Positions 10,286 to 20,681 are shown, numbered from the stretch's first letter. The stretch is 64,000 nt of DNA from Planomicrobium sp. CPCC 101110 (GCF_007859395.1 NZ_VOHD01000003.1:1367026-1431025), one strand, 5' to 3'. Made by a program: numbers and translations. The notes: generated by a model not told the origin, from the sequence alone.

Positions 10286-10834
10286 ATGCACGAGTTTCAT
10301 GCAACCACGATATTCGCTGTACAACATAATGGCGAATGCGCCATGGCGGGGGACGGGCAAGTGACGTTCGGCAATGCTGTCGTCATGAAGCACACTGCGA
10401 GAAAGGTCCGGAAATTGTTCAACGGGCAAGTATTGACCGGATTTGCAGGTTCAGTCGCAGACGCATTTACGCTTTTCGAAATGTTTGAAGGCAAACTGAC
10501 CGAATATAACGGCAATCTTCAGCGGGCTGCGGTGGAACTGGCAAAACAATGGCGCGGAGATAAAATGCTCCGCCAACTGGAAGCCATGCTCATCGTCATG
10601 AACAAAGATGAGCTGCTGCTTGTTTCCGGCACAGGAGAAGTGATCGAGCCGGACGATGGCATCCTGGCAATCGGCTCTGGCGGCAATTATGCGCTGGCAG
10701 CCGGGCGAGCACTGAAAAAATATGCCGGAGACAATATGACTGCGGCCCAAATCGCAAAATCGGCGCTTGAAACAGCGGCCGACATTTGTGTTTATACCAA
10801 TCATCAAATAGTTTTGGAGGAGTTGCCTAAATGA
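10286..10834 (+). CDS. hslV: ATP-dependent protease peptidase subunit HslV (ClpQ)
   Basis: HslV forms a double-hexamer peptidase chamber that works with the ATPase HslU in the cytoplasm. The 182 residues begin [13 protein letters not shown], so a five- or six-residue propeptide precedes the TTIFAV segment that aligns with the catalytic N-terminal threonine of proteobacterial HslV. The core GDGQVTFGN and [14 protein letters not shown] are typical. B. subtilis CodW, as I recall it, begins MSSFHATT and was reported to use an N-terminal serine; there is no serine here. The last codon overlaps hslU by four bases (ATGA), so the subunits are translationally coupled. Confidence 0.96.
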   Translation: MHEFHATTIFAVQHNGECAMAGDGQVTFGNAVVMKHTARKVRKLFNGQVLTGFAGSVADAFTLFEMFEGKLTEYNGNLQRAAVELAKQWRGDKMLRQLEAMLIVMNKDELLLVSGTGEVIEPDDGILAIGSGGNYALAAGRALKKYAGDNMTAAQIAKSALETAADICVYTNHQIVLEELPK

Positions 10835-12228
10835 AAACTCAGACAGATTTAACTCCCAGACAAATAACAGATCATCTTGACCGGTACATCGTAGGCCAAA
10901 AAGACGCGAAACGCTCCATAGCGATCGCCCTGCGGAACCGCTACCGCAGAAGCCGCCTTGAAGAAGAGCTTCGCGACGAAGTGATACCGAAGAACATATT
11001 GATGATCGGGCCGACGGGTGTAGGGAAAACTGAAATCGCCCGCCGGATTGCGAAGCTCACCGGTGCGCCGTTCATCAAGGTCGAAGCGACTAAATTCACG
11101 GAAGTGGGCTATGTCGGACGCGATGTGGAGTCGATGGTGCGCGATCTAGTGGAAGCGGCGGTAAGAATCGTCAAGGAAGAAAGGTTTGAAGCGGTTAAAA
11201 CTCAGGCAGAAGCTGCGGCGAACGAGCGGATCGTCAAACTTCTCGCGCCTTCCCTCAAGAAAAAGCAAAACAGCCAAAATCCGTTGGAAATGCTTTTTGG
11301 GCAGAAGATGGAACAAGAAGACGACGATGCGGCTGCGGAAGTGGAAGTGCGGGTGAAACGCAGGGAAATAGCGGCCGATTTGAAAGCCGGCAAACTCGAG
11401 GATGAATGGGTGACTGTCGAAGTGCTTGAGAATATGCCGTCTATGTTTGATGCGCTCCAAGGATCGGGAATGGAACAGATGGGAGCCAATATGCAAGATG
11501 CGCTTTCATCGCTTATGCCTAAGAAAAAGAAAAAGCGGCGCCTTCAAGTGAAGGAAGCCCGACGGATCTTAACGGCGGAGGAAGCCGCAAAATTAGTCGA
11601 TGATGAAGAAGTTGCTTCAGAAGCGATCGAGCGCTCTGAACAGCACGGCATCATTTTTATCGACGAGATGGACAAAATCGCAAGCAAGAACAATTCCTCA
11701 TCTGCGGATGTTTCAAGAGAAGGCGTTCAGCGGGATATATTGCCGATTGTCGAAGGGTCTACAGTAGGGACCAAATACGGAGCGGTGAAAACGGACTATA
11801 TGCTCTTTGTAGCTGCTGGCGCTTTCCATATGTCAAAGCCGTCAGATTTGATCCCTGAGCTGCAAGGCCGGTTCCCTATCCGGGTGGAATTGCAGAAGCT
11901 TGAAGTCGGCGATTTCGTGAAAATATTGACTGAGCCGAGACATTCTTTGATTAATCAATATAAAGCACTTCTCGAAACAGAAGGTGTTATGGTAAACTTT
12001 ACTGATGCCGCAATAACTAGACTGGCTGAAATTGCTTATGAAGTAAACCAAGACACTGACAATATCGGCGCGCGCCGGCTCCATACCATATTGGAGCGGC
12101 TGCTTGAAGATTTGTCTTTCGAAGCATCGGAGATATCACCGGCACAAATTGACATTACTCCCCAATATGTGAACGAAAAGCTTGAAAATGTGGCAAAAAA
12201 CAAAGATTTGTCACAATTTATTTTGTAA
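10831..12228 (+). CDS. hslU: ATP-dependent protease ATPase subunit HslU (ClpY)
   Basis: HslU is the AAA+ unfoldase that feeds substrates to HslV. The 465 residues include the Walker A motif GPTGVGKTE (near residue 59), an inserted intermediate domain rich in charged residues (about 110-245, including KKKKKRRLQ), the Walker B segment [11 protein letters not shown] and the sensor region ending with the C-terminal segment SQFIL that docks into HslV. It follows hslV with an ATGA overlap. codY begins 85 bases later with no visible terminator between, as in the clpQY-codY arrangement of Bacillus. Confidence 0.97.
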   Translation: MKTQTDLTPRQITDHLDRYIVGQKDAKRSIAIALRNRYRRSRLEEELRDEVIPKNILMIGPTGVGKTEIARRIAKLTGAPFIKVEATKFTEVGYVGRDVESMVRDLVEAAVRIVKEERFEAVKTQAEAAANERIVKLLAPSLKKKQNSQNPLEMLFGQKMEQEDDDAAAEVEVRVKRREIAADLKAGKLEDEWVTVEVLENMPSMFDALQGSGMEQMGANMQDALSSLMPKKKKKRRLQVKEARRILTAEEAAKLVDDEEVASEAIERSEQHGIIFIDEMDKIASKNNSSSADVSREGVQRDILPIVEGSTVGTKYGAVKTDYMLFVAAGAFHMSKPSDLIPELQGRFPIRVELQKLEVGDFVKILTEPRHSLINQYKALLETEGVMVNFTDAAITRLAEIAYEVNQDTDNIGARRLHTILERLLEDLSFEASEISPAQIDITPQYVNEKLENVAKNKDLSQFIL

Positions 12229-12313
12229 TTCGAGTCAGAATAGTATCATTAAAGATTAAAAACCTTTAGAATATTGAATAAACACGGCGTGAATATGTAG
12301 GAGGTTCATTAGA

Positions 12314-13093
12314 ATGAATTTATTGGAAAAAACAAGACGCATCAACTCAATGCTACAAGCAGCGGCAGGCAAGCCGGTTAACTTTAAAGATATGGCTGAA
12401 ACGTTGAGCGAAGTAATCGAGTGCAACGCATTCGTAGTAAGCCGCAAAGGGAAATTGCTCGGTTTTGCAATCAACCAGCAAATCGAAAATGATCGGATGA
12501 AAGGGATGTTGGAAGAACGCCAATTTCCTTTGGAATACACTCAAAACCTTTCAGCTATCACTGAAACATCCGCTAACTTGGATGTAAACAGCGAGCATAC
12601 GATTTTCCCGGTGGAAGAACGTGAGCTGTTCGAAAAAGGTTTGACTACAATCGTTCCGATCATCGGCGGAGGAGAGCGTTTAGGGACACTTCTTCTTGGC
12701 CGCGTGAACGAAGAATTCCAAGATGATGATTTGATCTTGGGCGAATACGGCGCAACAGTTGTCGGCATGGAGATCCTTCGCGAAAAAGGCGACCGCATCG
12801 AAGAAGAAGCACGCAGCAAAGCTGTCGTACAAATGGCGATTTCATCTTTGTCTTACAGTGAGCTAGAAGCGATCGAACACATTTTTGAAGAGCTGGACGG
12901 CAACGAAGGCTTGCTTGTTGCTTCAAAAATTGCAGACCGTGTCGGCATCACTCGTTCAGTGATCGTCAATGCACTTCGCAAACTTGAAAGTGCAGGCGTT
13001 ATCGAATCACGCTCTCTAGGGATGAAAGGGACATACATCAAAGTATTGAATACGAAATTCCTAGCAGAACTGGAACAATTGAAAATGAACTAA
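12314..13093 (+). CDS. codY: GTP- and branched-chain-amino-acid-sensing repressor CodY
   Basis: CodY represses stationary-phase and nutrient-uptake genes when GTP and Ile/Leu/Val are plentiful. The 259 residues match the family length: an N-terminal GAF domain that binds branched-chain amino acids (about 1-155) and a C-terminal winged helix ([20 protein letters not shown], near 203-222). ATG follows TAGGAGG. The fla/che operon that follows codY in B. subtilis is not here; rpsB comes next. A plausible target lies in this window: the nucleoside transporter operon at 44.7 kb, whose B. subtilis counterpart is CodY-controlled. Confidence 0.97.
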   Translation: MNLLEKTRRINSMLQAAAGKPVNFKDMAETLSEVIECNAFVVSRKGKLLGFAINQQIENDRMKGMLEERQFPLEYTQNLSAITETSANLDVNSEHTIFPVEERELFEKGLTTIVPIIGGGERLGTLLLGRVNEEFQDDDLILGEYGATVVGMEILREKGDRIEEEARSKAVVQMAISSLSYSELEAIEHIFEELDGNEGLLVASKIADRVGITRSVIVNALRKLESAGVIESRSLGMKGTYIKVLNTKFLAELEQLKMN

Positions 13094-13106
13094 TCAAAAC
13101 CATGGG

Positions 13107-13138
13107 GTGCCGGATTTCTTCCGGCGCTTTTTTTATTT
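13107..13138 (+). terminator. Rho-independent terminator after codY
   Basis: GTGCCGG (13107-13113) pairs with CCGGCGC (13121-13127), followed by seven T. Confidence 0.8.
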
Positions 13139-13396
13139 TGCTTTCCTTGAGTTCTTCATTACTGTTCCGATGAAAGGACCCGATGCGGTAATACAAGGCG
13201 AAGAAAAAAGATTTGAAATATTATAAAGACCTTTTTATAAGAGAAACATGTTGCGGTATGTATATGGGCCGTGCTATAATTTCAAATGGTGTTAAATACA
13301 CACGCATTTCGATTTGATTCGTAGGTGCTTATCTAATAGTCACGGTTCAGAGAAGAAGAATGCGGAGGAAAAATAACCTATCAGGAGGAAACACAA
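13139..13396 (+). promoter_or_regulatory. Tandem promoters and structured leader of rpsB-tsf
   Basis: No gene is present. P1: TTGAAA (13213-13218), 17 bp, TATAAG (13236-13241). P2: TTGCGG (13251-13256), 18 bp, TATAAT (13275-13280). The P1 -10 overlaps a dyad TTATAAA/TTTATAA (13221-13227/13234-13240). From P2 the untranslated leader is about 110 bases; CGCATT near 13303 can pair with AATGCG near 13358, closing a domain, and GTGT/ACAC forms a small hairpin just before it. An autoregulatory ribosomal-protein leader is possible but I cannot assign it to a known class. Confidence 0.55.
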
Positions 13397-14113
13397 ATGT
13401 CAGTAATTTCAATGAAACAATTGCTTGAAGCTGGTGTACACTTTGGCCACCAGACTCGCCGTTGGAACCCGAAAATGAAAAAATACATTTTCGTAGAACG
13501 TAACGGTATCTACATCATCGACCTTCAAAAAACTGTCCGTAAACTTGAGGAAGCTTATAACTTCATGAAGCAAGTGGGCGAAGAAGGCGGTAAAGTTTTG
13601 TTCGTAGGAACAAAAAAACAAGCTCAAGATGCGATCAAAGAAGAAGCAGAACGCTCTGGCAACTACTACATCAACCAGCGCTGGTTGGGTGGAACACTTA
13701 CTAACTTCGGTACAATCCAAAAACGCGTTAATCGTTTGAAGCAAATCGAGCGTATGGAAGAAGATGGAACGTTTGACGTTCTTCCGAAGAAAGAAGTTGT
13801 TCAATTAAGAAAAGAACACGAACGCCTTGTTAAATTCCTTGGCGGTATCCGTGACATGAGTTCACTTCCGGACGTTATGTTCGTAGTTGACCCACGCAAA
13901 GAACGCATTGCAGTAGCGGAAGCTATGAAATTGAACATTCCTATCGTAGGTATCGTTGATACAAACTGCGACCCGGATGAAATCGATTATGTAATCCCTG
14001 CAAACGATGATGCAATCCGTGCGGTTAAATTATTGACTGGCAAAATGGCTGATGCTTTGCTTGAGTCAAAACCGGAAGAAGACGAAGAAACTCCAGCTGA
14101 AGCTGCTGAGTAA
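13397..14113 (+). CDS. rpsB: 30S ribosomal protein S2
   Basis: S2 binds late to the 30S subunit, near S1 and the mRNA exit region. The 238 residues begin [27 protein letters not shown], which is typical of the family, and include the segment [13 protein letters not shown] and a short acidic tail ([13 protein letters not shown]). The ATG follows a strong TCAGGAGG. tsf is the next gene after an intervening hairpin terminator, the usual rpsB-tsf pairing. Strong codon bias, as expected for a highly expressed gene, is evident in both. Confidence 0.98.
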   Translation: MSVISMKQLLEAGVHFGHQTRRWNPKMKKYIFVERNGIYIIDLQKTVRKLEEAYNFMKQVGEEGGKVLFVGTKKQAQDAIKEEAERSGNYYINQRWLGGTLTNFGTIQKRVNRLKQIERMEEDGTFDVLPKKEVVQLRKEHERLVKFLGGIRDMSSLPDVMFVVDPRKERIAVAEAMKLNIPIVGIVDTNCDPDEIDYVIPANDDAIRAVKLLTGKMADALLESKPEEDEETPAEAAE

Positions 14114-14128
14114 TTCACAAGCATTACA

Positions 14129-14165
14129 GGTGATAAGCGGCCAACCCCACTTATCACCTTTTTTT
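14129..14165 (+). terminator. Rho-independent terminator between rpsB and tsf
   Basis: GGTGATAAG (14129-14137) pairs perfectly with CTTATCACC (14150-14158), followed by seven T. I see no strong promoter between it and tsf, so it probably acts as a partial terminator that sets the S2:EF-Ts ratio. Confidence 0.8.
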
Positions 14166-14200
14166 GAGAACTTATAGATATCTTAAGGAGGAATTTAATC

Positions 14201-15088
14201 ATGGCAGTTACAGCTCAAATGGTAAAAGAATTGCGTGAAAAAACTGGCGCAGGTATGATGGATTGCAAAAAAGCGCTAGTGGAAACTAACGGGGATATCG
14301 AAGCGGCTATGGACTTTTTGCGTGAAAAAGGTCTTTCAAGCGCTTCTAAAAAAGCAGACCGCATCGCAGCAGACGGAACTACTGCAGTTCTAGTTGAAGG
14401 CAATGAAGCTGTTATTTACGAAGTTAACGCTGAAACGGACTTTGTTGCGAAAAACGAAGGCTTCCAAACGCTTGTAAAAGAATTGGGCGAGCACTTGTTG
14501 TCAACAAAACCAGCTACAGTTGAAGAAGCTACTGCTTCAACAATGTCGAACGGTTTGACGGTTGCAGACCACATCTCAAATGCAATCGCTAAGATCGGTG
14601 AAAAAATCTCTTTGCGCCGTTTTGAAATCCGCACAAAAACAGATAACGACGCTTTCGGTCCTTACCTGCACATGGGCGGAAGAATCGCGGTTCTAGTTGA
14701 ACTTGAAAACTCTGCAGATTCAGATGCTGCACGTGATATCGCGATGCACGTAGCTGCTTTGAACCCGAAATATGTTTCACGTGATGAAGTTTCTGCTGAA
14801 GAAGTAGACCGTGAGCGCAAAGTATTGACTGAGCAGGCTTTGAACGAAGGCAAACCAGAAAACATCGTTGCGAAAATGGTCGAAGGCCGCCTAGGCAAAT
14901 TCTTCGAAGACGTTTGCTTATTGGATCAATCTTTCGTTAAAAACTCAGACCAAAAAGTTCGTGACTTCGCAGCATCAACTGGCGGAACTGTAAAAGGTTT
15001 CACTCGTTATGAAGTTGGAGAAGGAATCGAAAAACGCGTTGATAACTTTGCTGATGAAGTAATGAGCCAAGTTAACAAAGGCAACTAA
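14201..15088 (+). CDS. tsf: Elongation factor Ts
   Basis: EF-Ts is the nucleotide exchange factor for EF-Tu. The 295 residues include the N-terminal UBA-like domain ([20 protein letters not shown]), the conserved core [10 protein letters not shown] (near residue 80), and the two-lobed dimerisation region. The start is ATG after TAAGGAGG. It lies between two hairpin terminators; transcription must come from readthrough of rpsB or from a promoter I cannot see. Confidence 0.98.
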   Translation: MAVTAQMVKELREKTGAGMMDCKKALVETNGDIEAAMDFLREKGLSSASKKADRIAADGTTAVLVEGNEAVIYEVNAETDFVAKNEGFQTLVKELGEHLLSTKPATVEEATASTMSNGLTVADHISNAIAKIGEKISLRRFEIRTKTDNDAFGPYLHMGGRIAVLVELENSADSDAARDIAMHVAALNPKYVSRDEVSAEEVDRERKVLTEQALNEGKPENIVAKMVEGRLGKFFEDVCLLDQSFVKNSDQKVRDFAASTGGTVKGFTRYEVGEGIEKRVDNFADEVMSQVNKGN

Positions 15089-15108
15089 TAGTTTCATATG
15101 ATTTTCCT

Positions 15109-15138
15109 GGGGAACACTGAAATGTGTTCCCTATTTTT
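15109..15138 (+). terminator. Rho-independent terminator between tsf and pyrH
   Basis: GGGAACAC (15110-15117) pairs with GTGTTCCC (15124-15131) around a six-base loop, followed by TATTTTT. Confidence 0.8.
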
Positions 15139-15164
15139 CAATAAAAGTGTAACGGAGGAGACCG

Positions 15165-15890
15165 ATGAGTGTTCAACAATATAAACGCATTGTATTAAAA
15201 CTGAGCGGAGAAGCGATGGCGGGAGAAAAAGGGTTTGGTTTATCTCCAGAAATCATCAAAACAGTAGCCAGCCAAGTGAAAGAGGTTGTCGAACTTGGCG
15301 TTGAAGTCGCTGTAGTTGTCGGCGGCGGAAATATTTGGAGAGGCAAAATCGGTTCAGAAATGGGAATGGACCGTGCCACTGCTGATTACATGGGAATGCT
15401 GGCAACCGTCATGAACTCGCTTGCACTGCAAGATTCATTGGAGAAGCAAGGCGTCGAGAGCCGAGTGCTTTCTTCTATTGAAATGCGCCAAGTTGCTGAA
15501 CCGTATATTCGGAGAAGAGCGATTCGCCATTTGGAGAAAAAACGCGTTGTCATTTTCGCGGCAGGAACAGGCAACCCTTATTTTTCAACAGATACGACAG
15601 CTGCACTTCGGGCAGCGGAAATTGAAGCAGATGTCATCTTGATGGCGAAAAACAATGTGGACGGTGTTTACTCAGCGGATCCTAAAACTGATTCGACTGC
15701 GGTTAAATACGAAGAGCTTTCTTATTTTGAAGTGATCCAGCAAGGGCTTCAAGTTATGGATTCTACAGCTTCCACATTATGTATGGACAACGACATTCCA
15801 CTCGTAGTATTCTCTATTATGGAAAATGGAAACATAAAACGTGCTGTCCTCGGTGAGAAGATCGGGACTGTAGTGAGGAGAACGATATAA
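15165..15890 (+). CDS. pyrH: UMP kinase
   Basis: UMP kinase phosphorylates UMP to UDP in pyrimidine nucleotide synthesis; the bacterial hexameric enzyme belongs to the amino acid kinase family, not to the adenylate-kinase-like group. The 241 residues show the signature [15 protein letters not shown] near the N-terminus, [10 protein letters not shown] near residue 50, and [20 protein letters not shown] near 130. The stop codon overlaps the frr start by one base (TAATG), so translation is coupled. ATG follows ACGGAGGAG. Confidence 0.97.
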   Translation: MSVQQYKRIVLKLSGEAMAGEKGFGLSPEIIKTVASQVKEVVELGVEVAVVVGGGNIWRGKIGSEMGMDRATADYMGMLATVMNSLALQDSLEKQGVESRVLSSIEMRQVAEPYIRRRAIRHLEKKRVVIFAAGTGNPYFSTDTTAALRAAEIEADVILMAKNNVDGVYSADPKTDSTAVKYEELSYFEVIQQGLQVMDSTASTLCMDNDIPLVVFSIMENGNIKRAVLGEKIGTVVRRTI

Positions 15891-16447
15891 TGCCGAAATC
15901 TGTGATGAGTGAAACCGAACAAAAAATGACCAATGCAATCCAAGCTTTTTCACGCGAGCTTTCATCAATTCGCGCAGGGCGTGCAACTCCGGCAATTTTG
16001 GATAAGTTGACAATCGATTATTACGGAGCGCCTACTCCAGTCAACCAAGTAGCGGGTATTTCGATTCCTGAAGCACGGTTGATCATGATCCAGCCGTATG
16101 ACAAGTCGGTTTTGGGCGATATCGAAAAAGCGATCTTGAAATCTGATTTGGGGTTGAGCCCGTCGAACGATGGTTCTGTAATCCGCCTTGCGGTTCCGGC
16201 ATTGACAGAAGAACGCCGCAAAGATTTGGTCAAGCAGGTGAAAAAGGAAGCGGAAGAAGCGAAAGTGGGCATCCGCAACATTCGCCGTGACGCCAATGAT
16301 GAGTTCAAAAAGCTTGAGAAAAAAAGCGAGATTACAGTTGATGACCTGCGCAGCTATTCGGATGATGTCCAAAAATTGACGGATTCCAATATCGCGAAAA
16401 TCGACGAACTTGCAAAAGCAAAAGAAAAAGAAATTATGGAAGTATAA
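15890..16447 (+). CDS. frr: Ribosome recycling factor
   Basis: With EF-G this factor splits post-termination ribosomes. The 185 residues are full length, with the conserved segments [32 protein letters not shown] and a long helical region rich in Lys and Glu that forms the three-helix bundle. The ATG overlaps the pyrH stop, and a strong hairpin terminator follows the gene, so pyrH-frr is a compact unit. Confidence 0.97.
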   Translation: MPKSVMSETEQKMTNAIQAFSRELSSIRAGRATPAILDKLTIDYYGAPTPVNQVAGISIPEARLIMIQPYDKSVLGDIEKAILKSDLGLSPSNDGSVIRLAVPALTEERRKDLVKQVKKEAEEAKVGIRNIRRDANDEFKKLEKKSEITVDDLRSYSDDVQKLTDSNIAKIDELAKAKEKEIMEV

Positions 16448-16467
16448 AACGAACTTCAGTGAGTGTG

Positions 16468-16495
16468 AAGCGTCCTGTTTTACAGGACGCTTTTT
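16468..16495 (+). terminator. Rho-independent terminator after frr
   Basis: GCGTCCTG (16470-16477) pairs perfectly with CAGGACGC (16483-16490), followed by TTTTTC. Confidence 0.85.
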
Positions 16496-16548
16496 CATGC
16501 CAAAAAAAATGGGTATCGTTAAAGAAAGCCGCACAATATCATTTTTTT

Positions 16549-16557
16549 TGTTATGAT
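16549..16557 (+). promoter_or_regulatory. Candidate extended -10 promoter of the uppS operon
   Basis: TGTTATGAT at 16549-16557 is a TGn-extended -10, with no good -35 at 17 bp. It lies 43 bases before uppS, just after the frr terminator, where a promoter is needed. Confidence 0.4.
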
Positions 16558-16599
16558 AAGCAATAGACATGCCGATTTGTAATAGGTGGAGGATTAAAT

Positions 16600-17391
16600 A
16601 TGTTCAATAAACTAATAAAACGAATGGCGGATTCCTCGTCGGAAAACAGAGAGCCTCTGCTTTCTGTTTCGAGTGAAGAAATCCCTGCACATATCGCAAT
16701 AATCATGGATGGCAATGGAAGATGGGCAAAAAAACGTTCACTGCCAAGAATTGCAGGCCATCACGAAGGAATGAAGACTGTCCGGAGGATCACAAGGCTA
16801 GCCAGTGACCTTGGGGTAAGCGTCTTGACACTCTACGCTTTTTCAACTGAGAACTGGAAGCGTCCTAAAATGGAAGTGGATTTTTTGATGCGCTTGCCGG
16901 AAGAGTTTCTATCAACTTTTTTGCCGGAATTGATCGAAGAAAACGTTCGTGTGGAAATGATGGGCTATCACGACAATTTGCCTTCTCATACGCTTGAAGC
17001 TGTTAGAAAAGCGAAAGAGGCGACCAAGAACAATACTGGTCTTGTCTTGAACTTCGCTTTGAATTACGGCAGCCGTTCCGAAATAGTGGATGCCGTTAAA
17101 GATATTGCTGCCCAAGTGGCTGCTGGAACCCTGGACATAGCGAGCATTTCCGAAGATCATATTTCAGAGCGGCTGATGACAAAAGGCTTGCCGGAACCCG
17201 ATTTGTTGATCCGGACGAGCGGCGAAGTGCGCCTGAGCAACTTCATGCTTTGGCAATTGGCGTACACCGAATTCTGGTTTACAGAAACCTTATGGCCAGA
17301 CTTCAACGAAGACTCTTTACTGGAAGCGATTGAAAATTATAAAAAACGCAATCGCCGCTATGGAGGGTTGAAAGGAGAAGAGGCAAATTGA
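16600..17391 (+). CDS. uppS: Undecaprenyl diphosphate synthase (isoprenyl transferase)
   Basis: This cis-prenyltransferase extends farnesyl diphosphate to the C55 lipid that carries cell-wall precursors. The 263 residues contain the catalytic motif MDGNGRW with Asp37, the segment AFSTENWKRP, and the C-terminal signature LLIRTSGEVRLSNFMLWQ. An N-terminal extension of about 25 residues precedes the core. The stop codon overlaps the TTG start of cdsA by four bases. It heads the uppS-cdsA-dxr-rseP run that supplies lipids for the envelope. Confidence 0.96.
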   Translation: MFNKLIKRMADSSSENREPLLSVSSEEIPAHIAIIMDGNGRWAKKRSLPRIAGHHEGMKTVRRITRLASDLGVSVLTLYAFSTENWKRPKMEVDFLMRLPEEFLSTFLPELIEENVRVEMMGYHDNLPSHTLEAVRKAKEATKNNTGLVLNFALNYGSRSEIVDAVKDIAAQVAAGTLDIASISEDHISERLMTKGLPEPDLLIRTSGEVRLSNFMLWQLAYTEFWFTETLWPDFNEDSLLEAIENYKKRNRRYGGLKGEEAN

Positions 17392-18179
17392 AAGAAAGAA
17401 TCATAACCGGAATTATTGCCGCAGCTCTTTTTATTCCATTCGTCCTTATTGGCGGTGTTCCGTTTATCCTTTTAATGTACGTCCTAGCGACAATCGGTTT
17501 CCAAGAGCTGTTGAAAATGAAAGGGCGCAGCATTTGGAGCCTGCCGGGATTAATCCCTTTGCTCGCACTTTACGCTTTTATGCTGCCTAACGAATGGGCA
17601 GATTTTATATTTGAATGGTCAGGATATATAAAAGTGGAATTCGCGTTTTTAGCGGTAATTCTGCTTTTGATACATACGGTAATCGTAAAAAACAACTTTA
17701 CGTTCGATGATGCGGCATTTGCAATCATGAGTTCTCTTTATGTTGGGATAGGCTTTTATTACTTGATTGAAACGGTCGAAGTGAAAGCGACATTTTTGAT
17801 TTTTGCCTTTCTTATTGTTTGGGCTACGGATTCCGGCGCTTACTTTACCGGGCGCAAATTCGGAAAACGGAAGCTTTGGCCGGAAATATCGCCGAACAAA
17901 ACAGTGGAAGGCTTTTTTGGTGGCATCATATGGGCGATCGGCATCGCATTGGTATTCGACTTTTTTATCGACTTGGATAAAAATGTGCTGATCATTATAG
18001 TTGTCGCTATTGTCGCTTCTGTTTTTGGGCAGCTGGGAGATTTGGTGGAGTCGGCTTTGAAACGGCATTATAACGTGAAAGATTCCGGTAAATTATTGCC
18101 GGGGCATGGCGGTATTCTGGATCGCTTTGACAGCATTTTATTTGTCATGCCACTTCTGCATTTTTTGCACTTTATTTAA
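17388..18179 (+). CDS. cdsA: Phosphatidate cytidylyltransferase
   Basis: CdsA makes CDP-diacylglycerol from CTP and phosphatidate, the branch point of phospholipid synthesis. The 263-residue protein is almost wholly hydrophobic, with about seven or eight membrane segments. The C-terminal family signature is visible as ESALKRHYNVKDSGKLLPGH followed by GGILDRFDS. The start is a TTG overlapping the uppS stop, preceded by AAAGGAGAAG. PgsA, which uses its product, lies at 54.8 kb. dxr follows after 16 bases. Confidence 0.95.
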   Translation: MKERIITGIIAAALFIPFVLIGGVPFILLMYVLATIGFQELLKMKGRSIWSLPGLIPLLALYAFMLPNEWADFIFEWSGYIKVEFAFLAVILLLIHTVIVKNNFTFDDAAFAIMSSLYVGIGFYYLIETVEVKATFLIFAFLIVWATDSGAYFTGRKFGKRKLWPEISPNKTVEGFFGGIIWAIGIALVFDFFIDLDKNVLIIIVVAIVASVFGQLGDLVESALKRHYNVKDSGKLLPGHGGILDRFDSILFVMPLLHFLHFI

Positions 18180-18195
18180 GAAAGGAAGCAGTTAA

Positions 18196-19341
18196 ATGAC
18201 TAAAAAAATTGTTTTGCTTGGCGCAACCGGTTCAATCGGTGTCCAAACTGCAGACATTATCCGGGAACATAAAGGCGAATTCACTTTGATCGGCTTTTCG
18301 GCCGGAAAAAACATGGAAATCACAAAACAATATCTTCAAGAGTTTGCGCCGGAAATCGTCTGTGTTCAGCTGGAAGAAGATGCAAAAATGCTGCAAGCGG
18401 AGTTTCCCGATGTTTCTGTTGTTTGCGGAAGCAAGGGGTTGATCGAAGCCGCTACATACGACGCAGACGTTTTGGTCAATGCAGTAATCGGCAGCGTGGG
18501 CTTAGAACCAACTCTTGAAGCGATCAAACTTGGCCGGATTATCGCTATCGCCAATAAAGAAACATTGGTCACCGCAGGGCATCTGGTCATGGACAGCGCC
18601 AAACAGTATGGCGCCACTATTTTGCCGGTGGACAGTGAGCATTCAGCATTGTTCCAGGCATTGAATGGCGAAAAAAGAGAGCAGGCAAGCCGCCTTATCT
18701 TGACCGCATCCGGCGGCAGTTTCCGGGACCGGACACGCGCTGAGCTGCAAAATGTTACAGTGCAGGATGCGCTGAACCATCCAAACTGGTCGATGGGTTC
18801 AAAAATCACCATTGATTCAGCTACAATGGTCAACAAAGGCCTGGAAGTGATTGAAGCGCATATTTTATTTGATTTTGATTATAAAGATATAGGGGTTCTC
18901 TTGCACAGAGAGAGCATCATCCATTCCATGGTGGAATTCCATGATACGAGTGTCATGGCGCAGCTAGGAACGCCGGATATGCGGGTTCCGATCCAGTATG
19001 CCCTTACCTATCCGGAACGGTTGCCGCGTTCACAGGCGAAGCGCTTGAACTTGGCGGAAATCGGAAAATTGCATTTCCAGGAAATGGACTATGAACGATT
19101 CCGTGCATTGAAGCTGGCATTTGAAGCAGGAAAAGCAGGGGGCACTATGACGACGGTATTGAATGCAGCAAATGAACAAGCGGTTGCTATGTTCTTGAGC
19201 GAACAAATCAACTTTCTGCAGATAGAGGAATTGATTGAACGGGCAATGGACAAGCATGCAGTGATTTCTTCCCCTGATTTGGAGACGATATTGCACGTGG
19301 ATGCTGAAACAAGAAAAACTGTCGAAAACATGATAAAATAG
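18196..19341 (+). CDS. dxr: 1-deoxy-D-xylulose 5-phosphate reductoisomerase
   Basis: Dxr catalyses the first committed step of the MEP isoprenoid pathway, converting DXP to 2-C-methylerythritol 4-phosphate with NADPH and a divalent metal. The 381 residues begin with the NADPH-binding [14 protein letters not shown]. The metal and substrate site is seen in [23 protein letters not shown] and [21 protein letters not shown]. Its product feeds the undecaprenyl chain made by UppS two genes upstream. The start is ATG after GAAAGGAAGC. Confidence 0.97.
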   Translation: MTKKIVLLGATGSIGVQTADIIREHKGEFTLIGFSAGKNMEITKQYLQEFAPEIVCVQLEEDAKMLQAEFPDVSVVCGSKGLIEAATYDADVLVNAVIGSVGLEPTLEAIKLGRIIAIANKETLVTAGHLVMDSAKQYGATILPVDSEHSALFQALNGEKREQASRLILTASGGSFRDRTRAELQNVTVQDALNHPNWSMGSKITIDSATMVNKGLEVIEAHILFDFDYKDIGVLLHRESIIHSMVEFHDTSVMAQLGTPDMRVPIQYALTYPERLPRSQAKRLNLAEIGKLHFQEMDYERFRALKLAFEAGKAGGTMTTVLNAANEQAVAMFLSEQINFLQIEELIERAMDKHAVISSPDLETILHVDAETRKTVENMIK

Positions 19342-19384
19342 CTAAAGATTAAAACCGAAAACTGGTTTATAAGGATGGGTTTGA

Positions 19385-20644
19385 ATGGAAACAGTTATAG
19401 CGTTTATAATAATTTTCGGTGCTTTAGTATTTTTTCATGAATTAGGCCATTTCATTTTTGCAAAGCGTGCGGGCATTCTTGTCCGGGAATTTGCAATAGG
19501 AATGGGGCCAAAAATTTTGGGCATCACCAAGGGCGAGACGATTTATACGCTTCGTTTATTGCCGATTGGCGGTTACGTGCGTATGGCCGGTGAAGATTTG
19601 GATACCGTTCAGATTCAGCCAGGGCATCGGGTCGGCATTCTGCTCAACAAAGACGGCCTTGCCGAAAAAGTGATCATGAACCAAAAAACGATGTATCCGG
19701 AAATTCTGCTTTTGGAAGTGGAAGAAGCGGATCTTGACAAAGAGCTTTACATCAAGGGATATGACGAAGAAGAAAAGTTTGTGCGCATCAGCGTTGCGCG
19801 TGATGCGGTCATCGAAGAAAACGGCAAAGATACTATTCTGGCTCCATATGACCGCCAGTTTGGTTCGAAAAGTGTCGGCCACCGGTTCTTGACAATTCTT
19901 GCTGGACCGCTGTTCAACTTCATCCTGGCGTTTTTCATCTTCTCGGCTCTTGGTTTGATGCAAGGAATTCCAACAAACGAACCTGTTGTAACAGAAGTGA
20001 CCGCAGACAGCCCGGCATCTGAAGCGGGTATGCAAAATGGCGATTTGGTCAAGGAAATTGATGGAAAAGCCATCAGCACTTGGGATGAACTGGTTAATAC
20101 AGTACAAGTCAATGCTGGAAGTCCATTGGCGTTCGAAGTGGAACGCGAAGGAGAACCGCTCGAATTTACCATTACACCGGAAGTTTCGGAAGAGTCTCCT
20201 GAAAAAGTAGGGGTCATCGGTGTACTTTATAGAAGCCCTCTTGAAAAGGATTTCCTTGGCTCATTTGTTTATGGGGCGGAACAGACCGTTTTCTGGTTCA
20301 AGGAAATCTTCCGATTGCTGGGCATGCTGGTTACAGGCCAATTCACAATTGATGCACTGTCAGGCCCTGTCGGCATCTATAAAACAACGGAAGAAGTTGC
20401 GAAATACGGCGTCTTTACGCTGATGAGCTGGGCAGGGATGCTCAGCATCAACTTGGGCATCATGAATCTATTGCCGCTGCCAGCACTGGACGGCGGCCGC
20501 CTGATGTTCTTCATACTTGAAGCAGTCCGCGGGAAGCCAGTGGACCGCCAGAAAGAAGGAATGGTCCATTTTGTTGGAATCATGCTTCTGATGCTATTGA
20601 TGATCGTAGTCACTTGGAATGATATCCAGCGATTCTTCTTCTAA
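19385..20644 (+). CDS. rseP: Site-2 intramembrane zinc metalloprotease RseP/RasP
   Basis: This membrane protease (RasP, formerly YluC, in B. subtilis) cleaves membrane-embedded anti-sigma factors, FtsL and leftover signal peptides. The 419 residues show the zinc motif HELGH at 18-22 in the first membrane segment, a PDZ domain in the middle (NEPVVTEVTADSPASEAGMQ, near 200-220), and the third ligand region NLLPLPALDGGRL near the C-terminus, followed by further membrane segments. It lies between dxr and proS, as in Bacillus. Confidence 0.95.
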   Translation: METVIAFIIIFGALVFFHELGHFIFAKRAGILVREFAIGMGPKILGITKGETIYTLRLLPIGGYVRMAGEDLDTVQIQPGHRVGILLNKDGLAEKVIMNQKTMYPEILLLEVEEADLDKELYIKGYDEEEKFVRISVARDAVIEENGKDTILAPYDRQFGSKSVGHRFLTILAGPLFNFILAFFIFSALGLMQGIPTNEPVVTEVTADSPASEAGMQNGDLVKEIDGKAISTWDELVNTVQVNAGSPLAFEVEREGEPLEFTITPEVSEESPEKVGVIGVLYRSPLEKDFLGSFVYGAEQTVFWFKEIFRLLGMLVTGQFTIDALSGPVGIYKTTEEVAKYGVFTLMSWAGMLSINLGIMNLLPLPALDGGRLMFFILEAVRGKPVDRQKEGMVHFVGIMLLMLLMIVVTWNDIQRFFF

Positions 20645-20681
20645 AAGAAAAGCGCGGGTGGCTATCACAGCCCGGCAAGCT

